Shown one piece after another: positions 54,047 to 61,483 of a DNA stretch of 64,000 bases. Origin of the DNA: Dyadobacter psychrophilus (GTDB lineage: Bacteria > Bacteroidota > Bacteroidia > Cytophagales > Spirosomataceae); NCBI RefSeq assembly GCF_900167945.1, contig NZ_FUZA01000004.1, positions 62,001 through 126,000 of the forward strand, read 5' to 3'. A model generated the notes under the pieces. It saw only the letters and a list, made by a program, of their open reading frames with translations. It was not told the DNA's origin and did no database searches. The first letter of the stretch is position 1; every line of letters begins with the position of its first letter. The position numbers and the translations under genes were made by a program.

Positions 54047-55414
54047 ATGAACAGTTTCAATATCAATCGCCGGAGTTTTTTGCACGGTGCTACGGCGGCA
54101 CTTGCGCTCTCAACATTTGGTGCGAGGGGAATGGATCTAATTAACCCGGCAAAAACGCTTCGTGTGGGACTAATTGGCACGGGATGGTATGGTAAAAGTG
54201 ATTTGTTCAGGTTGATACAAGTGGCTCCGGTTGAAGTGCTCGCGCTTTGTGATGTTGATAAAAATCAGTTGAATGAGGCTGGGAAATTGGTAAGCCAACG
54301 CCAAAAATCGGGTAAGACGCCGAAGCTTTATGGCGATTACCAGAAAATGCTTGCAGAGAACGAAATGGACATTGTGCTGATAGGCACGCCTGATCACTGG
54401 CACGCGTTGCAAATGATTGACGCCGTGAAGGCAGGTGCGCACGTATATGTGCAGAAACCTATCAGCGTTGATGTGATGGAAGGCGAGGCAATGGTGGCAG
54501 CTGCCCGTAAATATAAAAAAGTAGTTCAGGTAGGAACGCAGCGGAAAAGCACACCGCATTTGATCGACGCGAAGAAGAACATTGTTGATGCAGGCTTGCT
54601 GGGCAAAATTTCACATGTGGAAATGTGCTGCTACTATCATATGCGTAACAATGGCAACCCGCCGGTTGAAGCGGTTCCTGACTATCTCGACTACGAAAAA
54701 TGGACTGGTCCCGCTCCCTTGAGGCCGTATGACGGCTTGCCGCACGTCCGCTGGTGGAGAACGTTCATGGAATACGGAAACGGCATCACGGGTGATATGT
54801 GCGTGCATATGTTCGATACTGTGCGATGGATGCTCAAACTGGGCTGGCCGAAGAAGATTAGTTCGACCGGTGGAATTTATGTTCAGAAAGAAGGTAAATC
54901 CAATATTTCCGACACGCAATCAGCGATTTTTGAATACGATGACCTGAATTGCGTATGGCAGCACCGCACGTGGGGGACGCCTAATAATCCGGATTATCCC
55001 TGGTCATTTACGCTATATGGAGAAAAAGGAACGTTATGGGCGAGCACAATGGCCTATGATTTCATTCCCCAGGGCAAAGGTGAGAAGATCCATAAAGATG
55101 TTGTTTTTGAAAAAGAAAAATATCCGGAGGATGTAACGGAAAAGGCGATTGAACTAAATGCAGCTCCGGCAACGCGACTCCATATGCTCGACTTTTTAAG
55201 CGCGATCGACAACAGCAGCAAGCCTGTTGCCGACATCGAGGAAGGTCATATTTCTACGGCAAGCTGTATTCTCGCAAATCTTTCCATGAAAACCGGGCGA
55301 CCCATTGTTTATGATCCGGTAAAACGCGAAATTGTAGGGGATAGAGAAGCCAACGCACTTTTGGCCCGTCCATATCGAGATCCCTACAAGCATCCAGACT
55401 ATAAGAAAGTCTAG
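54047..55414 (+). CDS. Tat-exported Gfo/Idh/MocA family oxidoreductase
   Basis: This 455-residue precursor has a twin-arginine signal (NINRRSFLHGATAALALS), so the protein is exported folded, presumably with bound NAD(P). The Rossmann motif is RVGLIGTGWYGKSDLF (about residues 39-54). The dehydrogenase loop IGTPDHWHALQM (about 118) precedes VQKPISVDV with the active-site Lys (about 142). GNGITGDMCVHMFDTVRWML and the C-terminal LARPYRDPYKHPDYKKV are typical of the large secreted subfamily in Bacteroidota and Planctomycetes. Related exported members oxidise glycosides to 3-keto forms or act by retained NAD hydrolytically. It has its own promoter at 53943. Confidence 0.9.
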   Translation: MNSFNINRRSFLHGATAALALSTFGARGMDLINPAKTLRVGLIGTGWYGKSDLFRLIQVAPVEVLALCDVDKNQLNEAGKLVSQRQKSGKTPKLYGDYQKMLAENEMDIVLIGTPDHWHALQMIDAVKAGAHVYVQKPISVDVMEGEAMVAAARKYKKVVQVGTQRKSTPHLIDAKKNIVDAGLLGKISHVEMCCYYHMRNNGNPPVEAVPDYLDYEKWTGPAPLRPYDGLPHVRWWRTFMEYGNGITGDMCVHMFDTVRWMLKLGWPKKISSTGGIYVQKEGKSNISDTQSAIFEYDDLNCVWQHRTWGTPNNPDYPWSFTLYGEKGTLWASTMAYDFIPQGKGEKIHKDVVFEKEKYPEDVTEKAIELNAAPATRLHMLDFLSAIDNSSKPVADIEEGHISTASCILANLSMKTGRPIVYDPVKREIVGDREANALLARPYRDPYKHPDYKKV

Positions 55415-55533
55415 CCCTTTGCAGTAAAAGTTTGTGGTCCCTATAAATTCCCAGTACATCGCGTCCGGTTAGCCCCGGGCGCGTATTTGTTTACAACCAT
55501 TTCTGGACTATTCTTGTCTACCATTTAAGGCAG

Positions 55534-55555
55534 TTTATGCAAACGTTTGCATAAA
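55534..55555. promoter_or_regulatory. Perfect 22-bp LacI-family operator
   Basis: TTTATGCAAACG followed by its exact complement is centred on the CG dinucleotide, the hallmark of LacI/GalR-family operators (core TGCAAACGTTTGCA). It lies 120 bases past the oxidoreductase stop and 169 bases before the DUF4136 start. No LacI-family gene occurs in the window. Confidence 0.8.
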
Positions 55556-55652
55556 TAGAAATCGCTGTTTCTGATGTGTTTAAGGGTATTGATAAAATGT
55601 TTTTTTTAAACTTATATACCAAAAATATTTGTTTATAGTTTATATGATATTG

Positions 55653-55664
55653 TTGTCCGGACAA
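55653..55664. promoter_or_regulatory. 12-bp palindrome upstream of the DUF4136 gene
   Basis: TTGTCCGGACAA is a perfect dyad 60 bases before the ATG at 55724. It could be a second regulator site or overlap the -33 region. It is short enough that chance is possible. Confidence 0.4.
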
Positions 55665-55723
55665 TTAAACTTTTGCCCTCGGAAACTGTCAGATTATTAG
55701 TAAAACTAAACGTTCAAACAAAC

Positions 55724-56299
55724 ATGAAAACCATAGTGAAGTTGATGAAATCCACCGTAGCGGTGGTTGTGGCGGGTGCTTTAATGATTGCGTGCAGTCA
55801 GGCACTACAGGTAAGTTATGATTATGATTCTTCTGTCAATCTTAAGCAATTCAAAACTTTCAAGGTGGAAGCCGAGCACAATATGGAGCAGGATCCGCTT
55901 TTGGGAAGTGAATTGAACAGAAGAAGGCTGGGAGATGCGGTTGTGGAAGTGATGGAGGCCAAAGGTTATAAAATGGATACCAAAAATCCCGACATTATCG
56001 TAAGATTTATGACCGATGTGAAAGACCGTCAGCAAGTGCGTTCCAACAACATGTACTCACCATATATGTGGTGGTACGGCGGAGGAAATAACATTTCGAC
56101 TTACAACTATCAGGAAAGCCGTTTTATCCTGAATATTTATCAGAAAAACAGCGACCGGATGGTTTGGCAGGGATGGGCTTCCGGCAAAGTGAAAGCCCCG
56201 ACCAAAAAAGAAGACCGCGAAACAATGGTAAAAAACACCATGACGGACATTCTTAAAACTTTCCCGCAGGCTACACTGGATACGTATAGCAGGAATTAA
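55724..56299 (+). CDS. DUF4136 domain lipoprotein
   Basis: The start at 55724 gives 191 residues with a lipoprotein signal (VAVVVAGALMIAC, Cys about 24); the ATG at 55673 would add 17 non-signal residues. The DUF4136 domain is seen as VSYDYDSSVNLKQFKTFKVE, LGDAVVEVMEAKGYKMDTKNPDIIVRF and the closing MTDILKTFPQ. It has a tyrosine- and glycine-rich insert (MYSPYMWWYGGGNNISTYNY). The family is widespread in the envelope of Bacteroidota and Proteobacteria without known activity. It is preceded by two palindromic operator-like sites and followed by a shared terminator. Confidence 0.88.
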   Translation: MKTIVKLMKSTVAVVVAGALMIACSQALQVSYDYDSSVNLKQFKTFKVEAEHNMEQDPLLGSELNRRRLGDAVVEVMEAKGYKMDTKNPDIIVRFMTDVKDRQQVRSNNMYSPYMWWYGGGNNISTYNYQESRFILNIYQKNSDRMVWQGWASGKVKAPTKKEDRETMVKNTMTDILKTFPQATLDTYSRN

Positions 56300-56312
56300 G
56301 GGCATTTCTTAT

Positions 56313-56353
56313 TAAACCGAAAAAAGCAGCGCTGAGCTGCTTTTTTCAGTTTA
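56313..56353. terminator. Bidirectional terminator between DUF4136 gene and higA
   Basis: The stem AAAAAAGCAGC/GCTGCTTTTTT with a 5-base loop (56320-56346) has T-runs on both strands and extends weakly outward. It serves the convergent genes on either side. Confidence 0.88.
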
Positions 56354-56737
56354 GGCCGGTTTAAGTTTAGGCTCGGAGACCAACACGTCCAGCGGAAATC
56401 CCAAGCCTTTATGGAGATTGCGAATCATTTCAATGGACAATCCGCGTTTTCGATTTAGTACACGGGAAACATTTCCTTTGTTACCCATATAAGGCACTAG
56501 ATCGCTCGCTTTCAGCCCCATTTCTTCCATTCTGATCTTGATGTATTCAATTGGGTCGGGTTCGTCAATGGGAAAATTTTCCAGCTCATATTTATTGACA
56601 AGCAAAACCAAAAGATCGAGCTCTTTCGCATCCTGGCTACCCTTTTTGGCGTCAAAGAGTTCGTCAATGCGGGTGATTGCATTGTTATATTCTTCTTCTG
56701 TTTCAATGATTTTCAGCTCCATATCCAAATCTCTCAT
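56351..56737 (-). CDS. higA: HigA-like antitoxin with helix-turn-helix domain
   Basis: This 128-residue protein has an acidic N-terminal helical part (LKIIETEEEYNNAITRIDELF). A C-terminal XRE helix-turn-helix follows (IKIRMEEMGLKASDLVPYMGNKGNVSRVLNRKRGLSIEMIRNLHKGLG, about residues 66-113). That is the arrangement of HigA antitoxins of the HigB-first type II modules. Its ATG overlaps the toxin stop by 4 bases (ATGA); an internal ATG four residues later is possible. It would neutralise HigB and repress the operon at the palindrome upstream of higB. Confidence 0.9.
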   Translation of the reverse strand: MRDLDMELKIIETEEEYNNAITRIDELFDAKKGSQDAKELDLLVLLVNKYELENFPIDEPDPIEYIKIRMEEMGLKASDLVPYMGNKGNVSRVLNRKRGLSIEMIRNLHKGLGFPLDVLVSEPKLKPA

Positions 56738-57027
56738 ATTTTGGCTGCGTTTATGTTATCGTATTCAGCGTGCGTTCCAATCCACTTAATCATAATTCTC
56801 TTGTGCTCATAACTTGTCCTTGCAATCAAACGATAATGATTTCCTTTAATGTTGAATATCAATCTATTGTCTGCTACAAGGTCCACACTTCTGAAGTCCC
56901 GTTTGACAGCGTTGAAATCTTTCCAATCCGCCTTTTTGACCGTCTTGAACCACGATGTCAGGTGTGCCTTTGAATCCGGATGTGCGTTGTAAAAATCTCT
57001 TAATTTCTTGAAGCTGATAACGTTCAT
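56734..57027 (-). CDS. higB: HigB-family mRNA interferase toxin
   Basis: This 97-residue RelE-fold protein has the HigB features HPDSKAHLTSWFKTVKKADWKDF, the central RLIFNIKGNHYRLIARTSY and the end KRIMIKWIGTHAEYDNI. In this class basic residues and a C-terminal His/Tyr contact mRNA in the ribosome A site. Toxin-before-antitoxin order and the ATGA overlap are typical of higBA. The conserved WxGTHAEYD-like tail is intact, so the toxin is probably functional. Confidence 0.92.
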   Translation of the reverse strand: MNVISFKKLRDFYNAHPDSKAHLTSWFKTVKKADWKDFNAVKRDFRSVDLVADNRLIFNIKGNHYRLIARTSYEHKRIMIKWIGTHAEYDNINAAKI

Positions 57028-57050
57028 GCAATGTGTGTATTTTCAAAACA

Positions 57051-57083
57051 CAAATATAGGAGCAAAAGTTGTCATAATGGCAA
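57051..57083 (-). promoter_or_regulatory. higBA promoter
   Basis: On the minus strand TATATTTG (exact TAnnTTTG, 57051-57058) is preceded, 22 bases upstream, by TTG (57081-57083). Transcription would begin about 17 nt before the higB ATG at 57027. Confidence 0.6.
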
Positions 57084-57099
57084 CTTTTGCTCCTATATT
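57053..57099. repeat. Perfect 19-bp inverted repeat over the higBA promoter (candidate HigA operator)
   Basis: Arms 57053-57071 and 57081-57099 (AATATAGGAGCAAAAGTTG and its exact complement) surround 9 bases. The near arm overlaps the -7 box. The far arm ends 15 bases before the stop of the efflux gene, so it may also serve as that gene's terminator. Confidence 0.8.
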
Positions 57100-57113
57100 C
57101 TCTATCCTTAATA

Positions 57114-60100
57114 TTATAGATTCTCCCCGTTCCTAAATTCTTCCGAAGCTTTTTTTACAATCGGGTCACCGGCGTGCAGATCTCCGAAGACTTCTACCAG
57201 TGTGTCCACCACGGTGCCTCTTTTTACGGGTACCCATTCTGCTTTTTTGTCTTTTCCGCGGATCACAAAAACTTGCTCACTGGAATAGACTACGGCGGAA
57301 GTTGGCACGAATAATGTGTTTGCGGTGCGGGCAGTGTTCAAATTTACCTGCGCATACATACCCGCTTTGAGCTCATTTGAACGGTTATCAACGTCGAATT
57401 CAGTCACCATAGAACGGTTTTCTTCCGTTAATGTCCTCGAACTTCTCGCATAGACGCCTTTATATCGCTTTTCAGGACTAGCTGAAACGGTGAAACTGAT
57501 CTCGCCTTTTGTGGGAATTGCATTGGATAAATTCTCGGGAATGGCCAAGGTTAACCTCAATTTTGTATTGTCTTCCAAAACAAATAAAGGCTTTGCACCG
57601 CTCTCGCCGGGGCCTACTAATGCGCCTGGACTGATGTTTCGCTCAGTTATTATACCGTCAAATGGTGCTGCAACAGTCAGGTAATTCGCTAGTTGTAATT
57701 TTGTTTCCATATAGGAGCGGGCAGCCTGCACATTTCCCTGGGCCATTGCCACAGCCGAACTGTCTGTAATCGACCTCCCTTTTGCCAAATCCAGTTCATT
57801 GAGCGACACGGCGCCTTCGGTCCGGTTGGTTTGTAACAGCCGGTTATAGGTAAGTGAACTGGTCCGGAAACGGGTCGTGCTTTCATGTAATGCTGCTTCC
57901 GATGCAATCAGCTGTGCTTTTGCCTGACTTAATTCTGATAAAACCTCCGGCGCCTCGAGCGTTGCAAGTATTTGTCCTTTTCGCACCATTGTTCCACGAT
58001 CCACATTTACACTTTTTACGAATCCTTTCACCTTCGAGTGAATGCTAACCTTATTCCATGGCTTCAATTCGCCGGGTAATGCGAGCTGTTTGGCTGGTTT
58101 CAGACTCTGTACGACAGCCATTTCGGTCGCAGGCGCGTTCTCCTCTTTTTGCCCTTTATGTTCAGTGGTTTCAGCCTCAGAATTGCAGGACAGCATGCCA
58201 AATGAAACTGTTCCAATGATAATTAACGATTTCAGGGTGTTCATGGAAATGGAAGTTTGAAGTTTATTTCGGAAAAAATTGCTTTCCGGATCTTCCGGAT
58301 CGAGCGATAATGAATGTATGGAGGCTTTTTTCTGAACCATTGTGAATACGGCGGGAAGAATAAGCAGTGAGGCCAATGTAGAGGCGATAAGCCCACCGAT
58401 TACGGCTTGTCCCAGCGGTGCAATCTGGTCACCGCCCTCACCTAAGCCGGATGCCATCGGGATCATCCCGGCGATCATTGCAATACTGGTCATTAAAATA
58501 GGCCGTATCCTGCTTCCGGCAGCCAAAATCACGGCCTTATACGAGTCGTTGAGCTGTAACCGCAGGTTTTCTGCATTGGTAACCATCAAAATCGCATTGG
58601 CCACGGAAACTCCGACAGACATAATCAAACCCATGTAAGATTGCAGGTTCAAAGTGGCGCCGGTTAAAAGTAGTAATCCGATTGAGCCGACAACAACCGC
58701 TGGGATTGTCGAAAGCACCACAAGTGATAATTTGAATGATTGATAAGTCGCAGATAGCAGCAAGAACATGATGACAATGGCGATAACCAAGCCAATTTGC
58801 AAACTGCTTAATGTTTCTGTCAGCAAGTCAGACTGGCCTTTAAGTTCCACCAAAACACCGCGTGGAGGCTCTCCGGCTTTTTTGATGGCTGTTTCAACGG
58901 CTTTCGTAGCGGCACCAAGATCTTTTTTATGAATATTGGCCGTCACGGTCACCAGGCGGTTCGGTCCGGCTCGGTCGTATTCACCCGGCGCTGTTTTTTC
59001 TGAAAATGTGGCCACATCGGCCAGTAACGGGTTGCTAACGCCGGTTTTCAGTGGGATTGTCCCAATGTCTTCCACAGAAGTCATTTGATACTCAGGAATC
59101 TGAACCTGAACCTGATAGGCCAACCCTTTCGCATCGTCCAGCCATAGATTTTTATCCGTAAAACGGCTCGATGATGTTGCGGCAACCATTGATCTGGCAA
59201 CCTGGGTCGAGGTTATGCCAAGCTGACCGGCGCGTTCGCGGTTAATCTCAACATTCAGCACCGGATATTCCAATGGCTGCGCGATTTGAACGTCCCGCAG
59301 AAAAGCAATGCGCTGCATTTCTTTTTGAATTCTTTTAGCGAATCGTCCGGCCTCTTCAACGTCCTTAGCGGCAACACTCACTTCAATGGGCGTGGATGCG
59401 CCCTGGCTCATGATCTTGTCTACGAGTTCAATGGGTTCGAATGAAATTTTCAATGCAGGAATTTCCTTACCGATGCGTTCGCGCAGTTTTTCTTTTAATG
59501 CATCCATTTTCACGGGAAAATCTTCATGCAGGGAAACCTGCAATACAGCTTCGTGCGGCCCGCTGTTGAACACGAAAATGTTGGAAGTTCCATAACTGGA
59601 AGGCACTGTTCCAACATATGCCGACGAAATCTCAACATGTTCCTGACCCACTTCCGACTTGATCAAATCGAGCACTTTTAATGTTGCCTGCTCGGTGCGC
59701 TCCACCCGTGTTCCGTCCGCAATGCGCAGGCGCATCTGGAATTGGTGGCTATTGGCCTTTGGTAAAATATCAGTTCCTATCAAGAAGAATCCGCCGAAGA
59801 TCAATGCAACAGCTCCAACCAGATAAACCGGAACCACCATCTTTCCTTTTCGCATTATGCCTCCCAGGAAATCGATGTATTTCAGTTTGAATTTTTCAAA
59901 ACCCTTTACCGGCAATGATGGATGCGCACCTTCTTCAATGACATTATCAATTTCCCGCTTGTCGAGTGCCAGGGTCGGCGCTTCATGTTTTGGATGATCT
60001 TTCAGCAGCCAGTTGGCCAAAACGGGGACCAATGTCTGCGATAACAAAAACGAAGCAATCATTGCAAAACCAACTGCCAGCGACAGAGGCAAAAACATAG

Positions 60101-61472
60101 ATCTCGGAATGCCGCTCATCACGAACGAAGGCGCAAAAACCGCCAGAATGGCCAGCAGGATCAGAAATTCAGGGAAGGCAATCTCCTTACAAGCATCCCA
60201 AATCGCCTGTTCCTTTGGTTTTCCCATTTCCTGATGTTGGTGAATGTTCTCAATCGTAACCGTTGCCTGATCCACCAAAACACCAATTGCCAGTGCCAAA
60301 CCGCTTAATGTCATGATGTTGATGGTTTGACCAAACAAATTCATCAGAATCACAGCAGAGAGAATTGAAATTGGAATAGTGACAATTACAATGATCACAC
60401 TACGCCAGTCACGCAAAAACAAAAGCACCATTAATCCGGTTAGTAATGCGCCCAGAATCCCTTCTGTAATCAAGCTTTTGAGCGAATTGGTCACGTAAAC
60501 TGATTGGTCAAATTCATAGGAGATCTTCACATCCTCCGGAACAGCATTCCTTAACTGCGGCAGCGCAGCGCGAATGTTATTCACCACATCCAGCGTAGAA
60601 GCATCCGACTTTTTAACCACAGGAATGTAAACGGCACGGCGGCCATTGATCAATGCATAACTTACCGTTACGTCGGCGCCATCTTCCACCGTGCCCACAT
60701 CACGAATGAACACAGTAGGGCCTGCGCCAACGCGGATCGGAATGTTGAGGAAATCTTCGGGTTTATTAATCAGTGAGTTGACGGGCGTCATCAATGTCCG
60801 GTCGCCCATGCGGATGTTACCGGCGGGGGACGGCTGGTTGTTGGTGATAATGGATTTGATAATTTCTTCCGGCGTCAAATGGTAACTTCTAACGCGCTCA
60901 GGATCAACACGGATGACGATGGTGCGCTGGTTACCACCGAATGGCGGCGGACTGGAAACGCCTTCAATACGGCTAAACATCGGCCGCACGCGGGAAGAGG
61001 CAAAATCCTGGATCTCGTTCAATGAGCGGGACGAACTTTCGAAAACCATCTGACCGATCGGAACGGAACTTGCATCAAAGCGAACGACTTGCGGGGGAAC
61101 AGTCCCTTCGGGCATGTAGGCTTTTGCCCGCGAAACATTGTTCGCGACCTCCGCGGCAGCCTGTGCCATATCGGTTCCGGGATAAAACGAAAGCTTGATC
61201 AGCGAAAGGCCCTGAATGGTTTTCACATCCACATCCCGGATTCCCGAAACATATAAAAAGTGATCCTGATAACGTGTCGCAATGAAACCGTCCATCTGAT
61301 CGGGCGCCATACCACCATAAGGTTGCACTACATAAATGGTGGGTAAATCCAGGTTTGGAAAAATGTCGACAGGAATGCTGCGAATGGAGAGAATGGAAAA
61401 GAAAAGAATTCCAATCACTACTACCACGATGGAAATAGGCTGTCGCAGCGCGGTTCTAATGAGTTGATACAT
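57114..61472 (-). CDS. RND efflux permease fused in frame to its periplasmic adaptor (MFP)
   Basis: This 1452-residue open frame is unusual. Residues 1 to about 1075 are a complete RND permease (N-terminal MYQLIRTALRQPISIVVVVIG; helices with LSGLALAIGVLVDQATVTIENIH; the second helix block up to LLILPAVFTMVQKK). Residues about 1077-1452 are a complete membrane-fusion adaptor. They begin with a lipoprotein-type signal (MNTLKSLIIIGTVSFGMLSC, ATG at 58244), then a lipoyl/hairpin part (VSIHSKVKGFVKSVNVDRGTMVRKGQILATLEAPEVL) and the beta-barrel and membrane-proximal domains. Either a true fusion or a frameshift in the run of six Ts at the junction explains it. The TolC gene lies 11 bases upstream. 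Confidence 0.88.
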   Translation of the reverse strand: MYQLIRTALRQPISIVVVVIGILFFSILSIRSIPVDIFPNLDLPTIYVVQPYGGMAPDQMDGFIATRYQDHFLYVSGIRDVDVKTIQGLSLIKLSFYPGTDMAQAAAEVANNVSRAKAYMPEGTVPPQVVRFDASSVPIGQMVFESSSRSLNEIQDFASSRVRPMFSRIEGVSSPPPFGGNQRTIVIRVDPERVRSYHLTPEEIIKSIITNNQPSPAGNIRMGDRTLMTPVNSLINKPEDFLNIPIRVGAGPTVFIRDVGTVEDGADVTVSYALINGRRAVYIPVVKKSDASTLDVVNNIRAALPQLRNAVPEDVKISYEFDQSVYVTNSLKSLITEGILGALLTGLMVLLFLRDWRSVIIVIVTIPISILSAVILMNLFGQTINIMTLSGLALAIGVLVDQATVTIENIHQHQEMGKPKEQAIWDACKEIAFPEFLILLAILAVFAPSFVMSGIPRSMFLPLSLAVGFAMIASFLLSQTLVPVLANWLLKDHPKHEAPTLALDKREIDNVIEEGAHPSLPVKGFEKFKLKYIDFLGGIMRKGKMVVPVYLVGAVALIFGGFFLIGTDILPKANSHQFQMRLRIADGTRVERTEQATLKVLDLIKSEVGQEHVEISSAYVGTVPSSYGTSNIFVFNSGPHEAVLQVSLHEDFPVKMDALKEKLRERIGKEIPALKISFEPIELVDKIMSQGASTPIEVSVAAKDVEEAGRFAKRIQKEMQRIAFLRDVQIAQPLEYPVLNVEINRERAGQLGITSTQVARSMVAATSSSRFTDKNLWLDDAKGLAYQVQVQIPEYQMTSVEDIGTIPLKTGVSNPLLADVATFSEKTAPGEYDRAGPNRLVTVTANIHKKDLGAATKAVETAIKKAGEPPRGVLVELKGQSDLLTETLSSLQIGLVIAIVIMFLLLSATYQSFKLSLVVLSTIPAVVVGSIGLLLLTGATLNLQSYMGLIMSVGVSVANAILMVTNAENLRLQLNDSYKAVILAAGSRIRPILMTSIAMIAGMIPMASGLGEGGDQIAPLGQAVIGGLIASTLASLLILPAVFTMVQKKASIHSLSLDPEDPESNFFRNKLQTSISMNTLKSLIIIGTVSFGMLSCNSEAETTEHKGQKEENAPATEMAVVQSLKPAKQLALPGELKPWNKVSIHSKVKGFVKSVNVDRGTMVRKGQILATLEAPEVLSELSQAKAQLIASEAALHESTTRFRTSSLTYNRLLQTNRTEGAVSLNELDLAKGRSITDSSAVAMAQGNVQAARSYMETKLQLANYLTVAAPFDGIITERNISPGALVGPGESGAKPLFVLEDNTKLRLTLAIPENLSNAIPTKGEISFTVSASPEKRYKGVYARSSRTLTEENRSMVTEFDVDNRSNELKAGMYAQVNLNTARTANTLFVPTSAVVYSSEQVFVIRGKDKKAEWVPVKRGTVVDTLVEVFGDLHAGDPIVKKASEEFRNGENL

Positions 61473-61483
61473 AATGAATTGAT

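Larger units (their letters stand above)
55415..55723. other. 309-base gene-free region with operator-like palindromes
   Basis: This is the only gap of more than 300 bases. A 9-bp hairpin with one G-T pair (55460-55483, no T-run) may end the preceding transcript. The LacI-type palindrome (55534-55555), an A/T-rich stretch and the TTGTCCGGACAA palindrome (55653-55664) follow. I found no tRNA, small ORF of conviction or exact TAnnTTTG box in it. Confidence 0.6.
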
